From contig JAHREC010000062.1 in the NCBI GenBank assembly GCA_020081605.1, forward strand, positions 4,645,758 to 4,709,757: 64,000 nucleotides of DNA. The letters run 5' to 3'. The translations under genes and the position numbers were made by a program. This document shows, in pieces, positions 35,766-47,993 of this stretch. Under the pieces are notes generated by a model, which was not told the origin of the DNA, did no database searches, and saw only the letters and a program-made list of their open reading frames with translations. This DNA comes from Albifimbria verrucaria. Its lineage: Eukaryota > Ascomycota > Sordariomycetes > Hypocreales > Stachybotryaceae. Position 1 is the stretch's first letter, and each line of letters starts with the position of its first letter.

Positions 35766-37431
35766 ATGGACCAACCTCCCAAGGCTGAGATGGACTCCTC
35801 AAGTGAGACCAAGGTCGGTGCCCATGTCGAGGATACTCACATCGCGGGATACACCAATTCGCCAAGAGAGATCCAAAGCCGGTTCGATCTGCTCAGAGAT
35901 TTGAACGAGGAGGAGATGCAGAATCTCAACAAAACCGTTTTAAGCAAGGTAGACTGGCGTCTTATGCCTACCATCACAATCATGTTCCTGATGTGGTAAG
36001 TAGCTTCCTTCATGAGTTGCGTCCTTCAAAGAGACTGGTTCTGATTCAAATAGTTATCTTGATCGTATCAACGTCTCAAACGCACGTTTGGCGGGCATGC
36101 AAGAAGACCTTCACATGTCTGATACAGTTTGGAACGCAGGTATCTCGACCTTCTACGTCGGTTACCTTATCGGCCAGCTTCCGGGAAATCTCTTCTTGGC
36201 CAAGGCTAATCCTCGATGGTTTTTGCCTTCTATCATGCTCGGCTGGTCTGCCACAACCATCTGTACGCCTGCATTGACGAACGGTGTAGGCTTCTGCATC
36301 TGTCGATTCTTTACAGGCTTGCTGGAGGCACCTTTTTCCCAGGCATTACTCTCAGTAAGAATCTCGAAACACCAGGCAAATTGAAGCTGCTAATGTATTC
36401 TTTTAGTGACATCCTCCTGGTACACCAAACAAGAGAACCCAATGCGTATGGCTATATGGCACGCTGGTAACACGATATCGAATATCATTTCGGGCTTCCT
36501 TGCTGCTGGAATCCTTACGACCATGGGCGGCATCGGCGGCTTATACTCCTGGCAATGGTTTTTCCTCATCGAAGGCATTGCCTCGATCCTCGTTGCCTGC
36601 GCTGCTTTCTTCTTATTACCCGATTGGCCCCACAACACAGCATGGTTGACTCCAGAGCAAAGGGAGATGGCCCAGTATCGTGTCCTCTGCTCTAACGGTG
36701 GCAAGGACGAGGGCGTTGGTGGAACCTGGGACGGGTTGAAGGAAGCGGTCAAGGAACCGTTTACCTGGTTCTTCTGCGCTATGCACTTTGCCCTTGTGAC
36801 TGCTCAAGCTTTCAGGACTTCCTGCCCTCGGTGAGTTTCAGGCATATATGAAGCACTCCGTTGCCGAGGCTAACAGATTTTAGATTGTGAATACCTTTGA
36901 TTTAGGCGAGCTTACTACCTATTTCATCCAAGCACCGCCGTATGCCTTCGCATATGCCTTTGCCTGTGTTTGTGCATGGTCTTCGGGTCGCCGCCAGGAG
37001 TCTTTTGGCACATTGTTGTTCCTATAATCGGTAGCGCTGCTGGCTGTGCGATGCTGATCGCCACAGACATCATTGCAGTGCGATACGTGGGATTGTTCTT
37101 CCTTATCGCTGGTACCTATAACGGTCTTAACCTTCAGTTGTCGTGGGAGACAACGCTGGTACCCGCTCCAAGGAGTAAGAAAGCGGCCCTTATTGCCATC
37201 GCAAATTGCATCAGTCAATCTAGCCATTGGTTCAGCCCTTACTTCTGGCCTCGCGCTCACGAACCCTACTATCGTCTTGGCGGTGGTCTAGTCCTCTTCG
37301 GTTGCCTGGTAGTTGGTGTATCAGCATATGCAGTCAAGTGGCGTGCCAAGCGAATGAACAAGAGACTTGATGAAGCAGAGGGATGGACACCTGATTCAGC
37401 AGAGCCAAGAGGGTGGAGGTATGTCTACTGA
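35766..37431 (+). CDS. MFS transporter, allantoate/anion:cation symporter (Dal5-like), frame broken at three sites
   Basis: A twelve-helix permease of the ACS (Dal5/Tna1-like) group, about 501 residues. Exons 35766-35995, 36054-36354, 36407-36830 and 36884-37431, introns 52-58 nt. Typical features: hydrophilic N-terminus ending in KVDWRLMPTI, FLMCYLDRINVSNARL across intron 1, YFIGQ-like YLIGQLPGNL, RFFTGLLEAPFFPG, TSSWYTKQE after intron 2, and ISQSSHWFSPYFWP near the end. Bases are missing in T at 36333-36337, A at 36814 and T at 37003-37006. Members import allantoate, nicotinate, biotin, dipeptides or similar anions; which one is unknown. It faces away from the agmatinase gene. Confidence 0.88.
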
Positions 37432-37823
37432 GATTCGACACAGAGGGTGAAATATGAGAAGAGGCTGCGGGAGATGGTGCTGGCATCCATATATTCTGAA
37501 ATCCATGATGGTGTGGGTGTTATCTTGCTTACTGGGTGTGCAAGCAATTCCGCGGTATTAGAGATCGTTCTTCGGCAGTTTTTAGATGTAGTAAGTCTTT
37601 TCATATCACCACCTCACCTATCGACAATGATCCCGCCCTATATCTTCGTAGTCGTTGTGTTACCTCCCCAACAAGATATTCATTATTGAGACGAGGATGA
37701 TTGCAGTGATATACAGGCTGGTGCTAGATTACCCATTACGTTGACAAATTTATATCATTACTATGCATAAATGGTCAGGACAACTATCCCAATAACTCGT
37801 CTATGTCTTGAATCGTTACTCAA
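37432..37823. other. Intergenic between convergent genes
   Basis: 3' flanks of the permease and the histidine kinase genes. Nothing further seen. Confidence 0.55.
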
Positions 37824-40800
37824 TTATCTCTTCACCACCAGCTGTATTTTTAATAAGAGCTCTGGTATCCTAAATGGCTTGGCAATGGAGTTATCTATGC
37901 CGGCGTCTATAGCCTGACGGACTTGTTCACTGCGTGCATTGGCACTAACAGCAAGTATAGGAATGTGCTCCACCACTTCTCCGGAGCGCTCTAACTCCCT
38001 GATCCGTCGTGTGCATGTGAGACCGTCCATCACAGGCATCTCAATATCCATGAGAATAATAGATAGGTCCCGTCCTGTCAATGCTTGCTGGTGCCAGAAT
38101 TTCGTGGTCCGCAAGAATTCCAAGGCCTCCCGCCATGGCCAGCTACGTGCACTTCGCAGCCTGCCTTTTGGAGCTGACGAACAAGGACTTTTGCTATTGA
38201 GTGATTATTAGCATTCTGAGTCAATGCGTTTAACGCTCATCAAGTATGGGGTTGGATTACATTGACAAGATTATCCTCAACAACGAGGACAGTATAGTGC
38301 GCCGCCTTTACAGCGTCTTCTATTGAAAGCGAACGTTGTATTCCTGGCCGTACCGAGTCCACGATTGACTCTGTTCCATGCGGCAAAGCAATTCGCGTTC
38401 CAATAAAGAATGCAAATGTCGATCCTACTCCGGCCTCGGAACGGACACCAATACATCCGTTTTGGAGCTCAGCCAATGATTTCGAAATGAAGAGGCCGAG
38501 GCCAGAACCGCCATACTGCACATGTGTACGTGGCGTGGCTTGACTGAACCGTGTGAAGAGATTGCCTTGCTCTGCAACAGTGAGACCACAGCCTGTATCT
38601 TGGACGGCAATCCAAAGGTGAACCTTTCGCCCTTGGCCCCATTCTGGGTGGTCTAAAATGTCATGTGAGGTCGAGCGAGTGGTGGCGAACGTGATACCGT
38701 TCCAGGCTTTTGGTAATGGCTCTGCCCAAACGCCGAGCGTAACATCGATTCGCTTTACAGGACGTCCGCGTGAGAATTTGATAGCATTGGTCAGGAGGTT
38801 GATCAGAATCTAAAGATGGTCAGCTAAGAAGCATATCTACCTCATGAGTACGAACTTGAACTGTGCGCGATGGGTCTAGCATAACCCAGTCAGCCCCATG
38901 AGCGGCCAAGCTTGGGTCTATGAGGAAGTTAAGTTCAATGTTCTCTTTTGCACATTCGACGTCGAATATCTTGACTGCCTCCTCAACGACAACCGCTGGT
39001 TGCACCCTGACGGGGGTAATAAGAATCAGGTCAGAGTCCAGCTTGCTAAGTGTGAGGATGTCATCGATAATTCTCTTCTGATGCAGCGAACATGAAACTA
39101 TCGTTTGGAGAGCATCCAAGCAAGTTTGTATCTCGGCCTGAATATCCTTCAGACGATTTCCCAGGCATCTTCTGGAAATGCACTTGATGTGAGCCTTGAG
39201 ATCTGTTTTAGCGAATCAACAGATGAGTCCGCACATTGAATAACGGCCGACAAGGGATTTCGCATCTCGTGAGAGGTCATGTCGATAAAACTAGGCGTAA
39301 TAGGTCAGCTACACATCCGGACGAATGGTGGTGGTGCACCCACTTCTCTTGCTGACGCTTGGCTTCCAGAACTTCTTCTACTCGTGTTTGTTGCATGTCT
39401 TCAGCCCACTTAAAGCGCGTAATGTCTGTCAATGTTCCAAGAATGGAGATGACGTTTCCTTGGGAGTCGCATTCAGGGTAAGATTGCCCCTGCACCCACG
39501 CCTGTCTAGCCTTTCTATCGCCACTATTCCACGTCTTTTGCAAGCGAAACTGTGTCTGGGCGGGTTGCTTGTTTTCAAACAAAACCCTCCACTCGGCTTC
39601 CACGATGTGAAGGTCTTCTGGAAAGACGACTTTAGTCCAGTCCACTTCTTCGGGTTTCACGTGAGGGTGACCAGTAAGTTCGAAGAACCGAAGGTTGCAA
39701 TATTGCATCCCTTTTTGGGGTCCAGTATGTAGATGGCCACTGGGGCCATCTCCGCGAAACGGGCAAATTTCTGTTCACTTGCGCGAGCGCGCTCGAGAGC
39801 TTCGGCTCGTCGCAAAGCCTCCCGCTGAACACTTTTTTGAGCATTGATGTCGATTGTGTTCCCAGCAATACTGACAAGGTTGCCTTCATCGTCCAGAATT
39901 GGCACACAAGCAGAAAGAATCCATTGCGATCCTTCTTCGTCTTCCGTAGGCTTGTTTGACATTGGAACTTTCCACCGCATCTCGAATGTTACGGGGATAC
40001 CTTGAGAGAGCTTGTTCCATTGTGACATGACCAATGGTTTGTCCGGAGGATAAACCAAGTCCATGAAACTAAAGTCCGTGTGGGCTTCGTTTTCTCGGGG
40101 GTGATGGCTCAGGTTGTACCAGGACTCATTCGCCCTGATCAAGGTTCCTTGTGGATCATACTCAAATACACCAACGTCGCTCATTTCCATCATTCTTTGC
40201 ATGCTCTCCAATCTCGTTCCCAAAATGCTCGCATCCTTGATGTTGCGCGACCTATCCTCCGACGTCGCATTGGGGCTGTACGAGTGACGGCACCCTCGGA
40301 GGTCGCCCCCTTTGTTCGATCGCACGAACAGCTTTCCATCGCCCTCGAATGGAAAAGGCCGTCCACCTTCTCTCTGCAAAGTCGTAATTCTCACGCCAAT
40401 TTACGACGGCCTGCGCCCATGACTGAAAGTGAATGGCGGATACAGTATCCCCTTGAATGGATGGCAGTAGCCCGTGAGCGGTCTTGAGGGCGTTATTACA
40501 TAGTAATATGTTGAAAGCAATGGGGTTTCTTGCGTCGATAGGTATCAGAAACGTTGGATTCGGGTCTGCATCTAGGAATTGAATGAGATCTGGGGCGGGG
40601 ATATCTGCAGGAGGATCTGCTGTGGAGAGATCGACTGCCGCCGTGGACTTGGCGAACATTCCTAGTCGCACCGCGGGGTAGAGCAGCACGCTCGGGCAGT
40701 CTCTGGGGGTAGAAGAGGTATATTCAGGTCGAGTATGCAGATGAATACTCTGCTTCGGGTTTTCACGATCTGTGGTGGGAATGTTGCCACTCGCTTGAAA

Positions 40801-40947
40801 AGTCGAGGATCTGGCTGCCGCCCTGCTACAGTAGCTCGACGCTAGACAGACGCAACCCCACCGCTTTCTCCAGTTTAATATAGCACGGTGATGTAATGAT
40901 GGCCTCAAAACACGGAGATAGCGTGCCCACGTGTGACTTTCAGTCAT
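37824..40947 (-). CDS. Hybrid PAS histidine kinase, frame broken at five sites
   Basis: A fungal two-component sensor kinase of about 987 residues, expected in the cytosol. Exons (minus): 40947-39344, 39290-38856, 38809-38261, 38193-37824, introns 46-67 nt. Order: variable N-terminal region, a PAS domain (around MMEMSDVGVFEYDP), a second PAS (FAEMAPVAIYILDP), HisKA with phospho-accepting His at about 543 in MTSHEMRNPLSA, HATPase with N box LINLLTNAIKFS, DTGCG and GGSGLGLFISKSL, then a receiver domain with VVEDN and phospho-accepting Asp at about 914 in ILMDIEMPVMDG. Single bases are missing at 39712-39716, 39160-39162, about 38188 and 38129-38131; a compound break lies at about 40400-40420. 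The start is uncertain: ATG at 40659 (MFAKSTAAVD) is an alternative. Confidence 0.88.
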
Positions 40948-41310
40948 GGCCCAAACCTAGGAAGGCATGGAGATCGCCTAAGATCTTGTAGCGGAATCGT
41001 AGTGGAAACCATACACTTAGGTTATGGAGGGCCTAGATTTGTCTTTGGCCCCTTGTGTCAGCCCAATATTATTGACGCTATCCCAATGTCTTAGTTCTGG
41101 GACTACGGGGTTTTCCTGCCCCTCCATCATTTGCTGAGCGCAGAGTTGCCAGTTTGTTTTATCTCATTGAATGTGCGAAGGCCACACGGGGTCACGAGCC
41201 CCACGGTGTCTCAGTCGCCAGTACATAAAGAAACTTAATATCATTCGGTTAATGCTAGATGTATTATGTAGATCTTCGTAAAGTAACTAACTACGGTGAC
41301 TTTTATCACC

Positions 41311-41326
41311 AGCTAGTTTACTAGCT
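41311..41326. repeat. Perfect inverted repeat beside repeat copy B
   Basis: AGCTAG-TTTA-CTAGCT, a 6-bp stem with a 4-base loop, directly before copy B of the dispersed repeat. GGTGA...TCACC at 41295-41310 forms another small hairpin next to it. Confidence 0.5.
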
Positions 41327-41327
41327 C

Positions 41328-41417
41328 GCTAATGTCACCAGCTTTTTCCCGGTTCTAATTGGATCAGATCCATGTCCGGTACCTAAATGTGGCCTTCGTA
41401 CATTCAATGGGATGATC
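41328..41417 (+). repeat. Dispersed repeat, copy B
   Basis: About 90 bp alignable with copy C (60598-60686) from GCTAATGTCA through GGTTCTAATTGG and GATCC to ACATTCAATGGGATGA, and over its left half with copy A (19500-19556). The palindrome here is GGATC-A-GATCC. Confidence 0.6.
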
Positions 41418-42066
41418 TTGAGCTAGCGATGGAGCCAAAGATGGCATTCCCATAACCCTTTGTCCACTTTGCTTATGCAGTGCATTAAGAAACTAATTAG
41501 TCACTCGGTCATCTGTGTTGAAGGATCAGAAGCAGGTACCCACGCCATTTATCCATTTATTAGCCGTCCATCACAGGTATCTGGACATTGCCCCTTCACA
41601 TCATGAAAGCGCTACGTTGTGAACCGCTAGATTAGAAGCCGGGTACATTTCGCCGTGATAAGTGGGTGTCTTGAATGCTCCCATTTTAACTCTTCACCTG
41701 GGGGTCTTTTTGTTCTAAAGAAAAGTGTTGTCTTTGTTTTCCTTCGAAACTCGTCGTTCCGACCGCCTTTTCCCAAATAAATGCGAATTATGGCTGTAAA
41801 GCAATATCCTCACCTTTATACAAACTTCTTCGTCTTTTCCTTTTCCTCTCTGCTTATCAACACCGTGACAAATACCTATTTCGTTGACTGGGTACCTATG
41901 ACAACACGGTCAAATCTGAAGTCATGGCTGGTGGAAGGTCAAGACTCTAAATCGTTGAGCTCAAAAGATGCACCAGGTCCCAGAGAACCTTTGCCAGCAA
42001 CGCCCTGCTTCGAAGAACTTAAGTTTCCAAATAAGACACAGAAAAATGAAGTGGTCTACTTTCAGA

Positions 42067-44214
42067 TCAGCATAAAGGCCTAACCTTGATCTGCTCTACT
42101 GATAGTGAGCCATTGGTGACCAGCAGTCCTGTCCCACCGCTGTCATAGGCTTCTTCTAGGTCCTTTGCTTCTAGTACCGTGCCGCCTACCTCAACTCGAA
42201 TACAGGGCCCCACAACAGAGCATGAGAAACTATACTCAATATCAACCCCCAGTGAAAGTCTGAAGATGCAATAATGCTTCGCTTCTCATCTCGAGCTTTG
42301 ACAATACATAATCGAGTACCCGATTCAGTCAGAAGAAGGCCATACCACCTATTCAGGCCTTGAGCTCGCATAATAACGCCGACTGGGCCTCCGATATGGA
42401 CCTTGAAACCTGTGACGACAACGGAGTAATTTGTCCACTCTCGAGTTCCGATGGTAGTGAGACCCTCGCCGTAATTCTTAGCAATCAGAAATGATGTCTG
42501 ATCCCAGGTATGAAACTTGTCAACACTGGTAACCCAAGCGCGTTTCCAAAACTCATATTGTCTTTGGGGTCGCCCGGAGGTAGGCGCAAAGTCATGGCAG
42601 GGTTACCCTTCCATCTCAAGTAGTCTAACCACACGGCTCCGTTGACGCTGTTTGAAGAGGACAACTCGATACCGACTGCGTGTATGGGCTCGTATGATGT
42701 GGACTCCGGGATGGTCCATTCTAAGGTAGTGGTGGACCCAGGAGACAGCTCTTTGGACGGGCCCACTGTTTTGGAACTCCTGTCATTGGAATCGTACGAC
42801 TTCATGACCAGGCGGCATTGGACCCATGACTCAAGATTATCCTCTGCAAACAGTTTAACTTGTATGGTTTGACCTGGGTATATGAGCGGCGAAGCTGAAA
42901 GATAATACAATTGGCCTTCGATCGGGAGATCGACAGGGTGATGCGTGTCAGTGAGCACTTCCACAGAGCCACATGTAGGACGATGATCAAACAATCGTAT
43001 AGCAAGACCAGGCACCCTCGTGGATCGGTACCTTGTTCGACTCTAGCTGTAATGCTTGGATAGGGCCTGAATCCTTGTACACTACCAGGCAATGTAAAGT
43101 GAAACTGTGCACCATCTTTTGGGGGCAGGATAGGCTCCATGCCTCGGAGCTTGCGCCCAAGATTAGCAATATGCAAGGCAATGCTAGCAGCATTGTTAAT
43201 TGCATAACCTCCATCAGCAGTCGATATAAGAACGCGATCAGCCACGGGCCCTCTCCAGTTTGGTCCCCATTGAAAGCACTAAGCCCATTGATGATTGCAA
43301 CCAAGCATCCCAGGTTGCCTCCATTTGAGTCAGTGTCCCATCCGCTTGTATTAATAATATGCATGGCCTCATGAAAGTTGTTGCCAGCATAAAGCAAGGC
43401 CATAATCATCAATCCATGATTAGGAATGATATGACAGATACCTTGGTAGTTGTGGTACCCATAGTTATCCTCGATACGCTTTCTGGTCTTGTGCCAGTCA
43501 CAATCTTGCGGAACCCACATACGTATATCAGTAATAAGGCAGGCGATGGCGCAATCTGAAGGTATGAAAGACAATGCGAGATCTAGTAAATGGTTGATGT
43601 CTTTAGAGATGAATGCTTCGGCCTCCATAGCAGCCCAGAGCGTGGCAGCATATACAGCCTCTCCATCATGGCTTACACGAGCAGCTGCTTCAGCGAGCTT
43701 GGCAGCTTGGGATGGGTTTCCAGGCGAGAGCATTGCCCAACCATCGATAAAGATCTGGCCGCCTACTTGCTCAGCAACAGTTTTGCCGTTTGTTGCAATA
43801 GCACCGCTAAGTGGAGCTGCCATTCCCATTTTGAGGTTGAGATAGGCTGTGTGCTCTGTTGATATGCCCCTTCCAGCCCACCAAAAATCGACTGCTCCTC
43901 GATTACATTATTCAGCCATGTTTTCCCAATCTTCTCTGATGTGAGACCCCAGCGCCTTGATGCTCGTCAATGGCTCGAATAAATGTGAATGGCCCCGCTA
44001 TATCATCATCTGGCACAACTAACGGCATCCCGAGTCGATCATGGACATAATAATGGATAGGGCCAAGCTGGTTCATGATCCGTTGATAGGTCCAACTTTC
44101 GAAAGGCCGACCAGCATAAACGCCAATGATTTTGCCCAGCACGCCGGCGTAGATACGCTCCAAGTGATCAGCTGGATCTACAGCGCGTATAGACGAGACC
44201 TTTGTAGTATCCAT
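42067..44214 (-). CDS. ADP-ribosylglycohydrolase family protein with C-terminal extension, frame broken at six sites
   Basis: A protein of the ADP-ribosylglycohydrolase (DraG/ARH-like) family, about 717 residues, with no intron in 2.1 kb. Metal-binding acidic motifs are present: PDDDIAG at residues 68-74 and GWDTDSNGGN at about 290. Also visible are GVLGKIIGVYAGRPFE near the start and the subfamily segment IFWWAGRGISTEHTAY. The C-terminal 300 residues form a separate, probably beta-sandwich region (WTNYSVVV, WYGLLLTESG). It looks most like actinobacterial homologues. Bases are missing at 43955-43956, 43883-43887, 43249-43251, 43015-43020, 42548-42551 and 42246-42250, each in or beside a homopolymer. 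Start: ATG at 44214; the upstream frame to 44247 begins with GTG. Substrate unknown. Confidence 0.82.
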
Positions 44215-45929
44215 GCGTGCAGGAGAAGAAGCAGACCCAAGAAACACTGATGTTGTGTATGGCCAAGGACAAAAGTATTGTTTGATTGCCTTTGTCGATG
44301 TTTAATCGAGGCAGAGGGCATCACCATCGCATGCTCAATGAAGCGGGGTAACATGTTTCACCGAAGAGTATCGACGCGTAATAACCCACGCTGTGCAGCA
44401 AAAAAGGTCCAGATTCTCAACGACACAATAATGAGCTGTTTTGAAATATGTAGTGAATCTCCTAACACAAATTAACCAGTCGAAATGTAGGATACAACGC
44501 TCTTGGGCCTATCAATGCTGGAGCGAAGGCTTTGGTGCTACTTGTATATCATTCACTCAGTAAATAACTTGGCAGTTGTGTTCAGAACGCGAACTATAAG
44601 TAGAGCATTAAGACAAGTAATAGGCTACTTCTATAATCCAGCTCTGGGAGGATGGCTGGCATCATGACGAACCCTATGAGTGTCACAGGTTGTTGACAAG
44701 GATCAAAATGTGTTAAGCTAGATAGACCTCGATACGCAGCAACTGTTCGTGGAAAAAGGTATCCTGGGTGAATGAGGCCCATATTAACCTGAGAGTTCTA
44801 TGAGTTGAAGTCCATTTTACATACTTTGTAAGATAGTAAGTAGTGGAACAAGTCCATCGAGTGTCACATTTGCTCAAAACCTTCGTTGCTGCAAGGTGTG
44901 CGAATTAATCCCAGGGTGAGTCCATTGCTGCAACACAGTCGAGAGGTTGGACAAATATTTTCAACATAAAACAATCTCCAGAAGCTCTATTATAGAGCTA
45001 TCAAGCGACTCTTAACATATGGTAGGAAAACAGATCATCAGCCTCTACCCAAATAGGTGCCTGACCTATGACTGTAGGGTAGGACATATTGACAAGACAA
45101 GCTGTTGCAGGGTTGATGCCTGGTTCCCTTTCTACAAATATGCACGTAAATTTTGATTCATGAATGCGAATGGATATTGAGAAATATCAGATGAATATAT
45201 CCGTACGCTCAGATCAGTATCGATATCCGATGCGACAGGAGGATAGTGATATTTCATGTTTCCAGAAATTGAACGTTGGACTCGTTCTTGGTAACAGAAT
45301 CTATACGCTTCGCTTAAAAAATCCGAAGGTTTTATACTGCTAGATATGGTTGAAATACTTAGGAAACTATGGGAACATGTGAAGACGGTCACACCTGAAA
45401 CTCAAGTGCCGTCTGAAACCCCATTGAAGCTATTATTCTGTCCTCTATTCATGGGGTGAATTAGACTACTCCAACTGAGAGTAATTCCAATTTTGGGACA
45501 AGCAGAGATTCTGCGCTTCGATCAGAACGTTACATAATCTTTCATATCGTAGCAGTCTACACACAGGCCAGGTCTTGTGACAAGATCGAATGTGACTAAT
45601 ACCAGGCTTGAAATGGGTATCGGGGATAGGCAATTCAGGAGTGTCGAAACGAGAGATAAGTTTGAGGTTGAACCAATTAGAAACTTCCTGAGTTCAATTA
45701 TTAATCCCAGAGTCGGAGTATGTGTGTGGAAGCCACAGCCAGTTATGGCGACGGAATCAAATCTCATGATTGCGCCATCGCGGGTCGCAATGGTTAGTGC
45801 ATCCCCGCGGTTGCGTCACGAGCTGTGTTGCATTGACCAAATTTATAGATAAACAGCACACTTCCCATCCTTGCGACTGGGAAGAACTCATAGTAGACTC
45901 TTGAAGAACACCAGCTACTCAATATCATA
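44215..45929. other. Divergent intergenic region, no gene recognised
   Basis: About 1.7 kb between the ADP-ribosylglycohydrolase and dioxygenase starts. Frames at 45522-45852 on both strands overlap and have no recognisable motif. Confidence 0.55.
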
Positions 45930-47316
45930 ATGGCGACAGCAGCAACCTTGACCATCAGCGGCCCACCAGGCCAGCCTGACATTGCCTATACACCAAACTC
46001 TGATACCTACCATGCCCGAGTTCAGAGACGGCAGAAATCCCCAGATCTTCCCAAATCGTTACCAACTGGGTTCCCCAAAAGCTTGTGTCGAACCTTGTCT
46101 GGGATGGCAGTACTGTCTCGGATGAATATGAATGGTCGTATCAACTCAATGACGAAGAGCTCCAGGAGCTTGATCAAGCTTATTAAGTCATTCAAAGGTA
46201 GGTGAAAATGTCTTTTTGGAACTTTGGGCTAAGATATGTGCAATCAGACTCGGGAAAGCCCTTGGGAGAAATCAGCCAGGATACATTTCCCTTACCCAAA
46301 CTACATGATGTTCTTCGTGGCATCTCACATGAGATACATAATGGCCACGGCTTCAAGGTTGTTCGAGGTGTTCCAGTCCATAAGTATACCCGAGAAGAAA
46401 ATTTCATCGCCTATGCTGGCCTTGCATCGCACATCGGAGCCACGAGAGCCCGTCAGGATAATCAGTACAAGGGACAGCCAGCCGATGTGGTTCTAGCACA
46501 CATTAAGGATTTGACAAATAAGTACGATCCTCATAGCATTGGGGCACCTGCCTATACAACTGAAAAGCAGGTCTTCCACACTGATGCTGGTGATATTATT
46601 GCTTTGTTTGCCCTGGAGTCCGCCGAGGAAGGTGGTGAAAGTTACCTTTCCAGCAGTTGGACAGTGTACAACGAGTTGGCTGCAACAAGACCAGACTTAA
46701 TTCACACTTTGGCTGAGCCATGGGCTTTTGATAAGTTGGTTACCTCAGGCTCGTGCAATGATGGCGAAAGGCTTACAACGTGATCCAGTTTCGGTAAGCC
46801 TGGCTCGCCAGGCTACACCTTACGCCCTCTTCTCCATTATCAACCTGCCAATGAGAGTGACCCCGAAAGACTGATTATCCAGTACGCAAGGCGAAGTTTC
46901 ACCGGTTACTGGGGCCTACCAAGATCTCCATCCATCCCGGCTATCACAGAGGCACAGGCCGAAGCACTTGACGCACTACACTTCCTTGCTGAGAAGCATG
47001 CTGTAGCGCTTCACTTCCGACCCGGAGACATTCAGTTTGTAAACAACTTGAGCATATTTCATGCTCGGGGTAGTTTCAAAGACTCAGAAAAGAACCAGTA
47101 CGTTTACCACTCGCTTTGACGTGCACACCAGAACCTCTAACGTTGGGCAGACGACATCTGGTCAGACTTTGGCTGCGCGACGAAGAGCTTGCATGGAAGA
47201 CACCACCAGCCTTGCAGGACTTGTGGGATCGACTGTACAAAGATGTCACACCACAAAGCCAGGTATTTCCATTAGAGCCAAGTCTGGGCACTGCAGAGAA
47301 AGGAAGCAGTTATTAA
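45930..47316 (+). CDS. TauD/TfdA-family 2-oxoglutarate dioxygenase, exon 1 frame broken at two sites
   Basis: An Fe(II)/2-oxoglutarate-dependent oxygenase, about 410 residues, cytosolic. Exons 45930-46197, 46248-46734, 46789-47097 and 47151-47316; introns 50-54 nt, the second with a weaker GTTGGT donor. The iron-binding HxD is in QVFHTDAGD (about residue 201), the distal His in IFHARGSF (about 343), and the oxoglutarate-binding Arg lies in RHLVRLWLRD after intron 3. The fungal subfamily segment EIHNGHGFKVVRGVPV is present. A single A is missing at 46077-46080; a compound break lies at 46178-46190 just before intron 1. Members oxidise taurine, sulfonates or other small acids; substrate unknown. 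Confidence 0.88.
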
Positions 47317-47993
47317 ACGGAATAATGTCAGACAACCTACTGACGGCCATCCCACGATTCAGAGAGATACAGGGCGGGTATTATAGGCATGGACTATCTC
47401 GGTGCTATGATATGCTTAGATTGATCAGAAACAGACGATGCAAAGTTTGGTACGGATTGCTACTCAAACAGCCCTCAAATCAAATTGTCCACGAATATGA
47501 GGCAAGACTTAGTTTCTAAATAAGAATTTCCCCAAGTGAGAGAGATTCCGAAAGCACACTACCATGGGGATTTGAGAGTTTTGCGTTGCCCCAAAGAAAA
47601 ATACCAAAAACATATGAAAGAGATCAGGTATCGCTACAGTGTAATGGCCCCTGTACAAAGAGTCAACCATGACGAGTCTTGTCAAAACTTTCGACTTCCT
47701 AGTGTTGATCGGATCCATAATTTCCTTTGCACCGCCAACCATCTTGGCATGTCTAGTTAGCGATAAGCAGGGGATGACGCTAAGCTAAGCCAGTCCAAGC
47801 TCTGGAGCGGGTTTCTTTGTAACTTAGTTGCGTGGCTTAGGCTGTTTTGGGGCGTGTCCTCAGAATGACTCATAATGCATAATTCGGGAATGTCAATGAG
47901 ATCAGCACAGGCAATGATTATATAACTGGCTGGGAAATACAGTATCAGCCAGGCTCAAGACTTTCGTACATCACCGAGAAGACAAAGAAAAGG
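47317..47993. other. Intergenic, no gene recognised
   Basis: 3' flank of the dioxygenase gene and promoter of the REI1-like gene. GATCGGATCCAT at about 47707 matches the palindromic core of the dispersed repeat but its flanks do not. Confidence 0.5.

Larger units (their letters stand above)
40948..42066. other. Intergenic, contains repeat copy B
   Basis: Between the histidine kinase start and the ADP-ribosylglycohydrolase stop, both on the minus strand. A plus-strand 100-codon frame (41781-42083) overlaps the latter gene's end and is not credible. Confidence 0.55.

Noticed and set aside
41781..42083. 100-codon plus-strand frame
   Set aside because: It runs into the end of the ADP-ribosylglycohydrolase gene on the opposite strand and has no family features.
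46797..46816. Hairpin AGCCTGG...CCAGGCT near 46.8 kb
   Set aside because: It lies inside dioxygenase exon 3 and encodes KPGSPG; the symmetry is explained by coding sequence.
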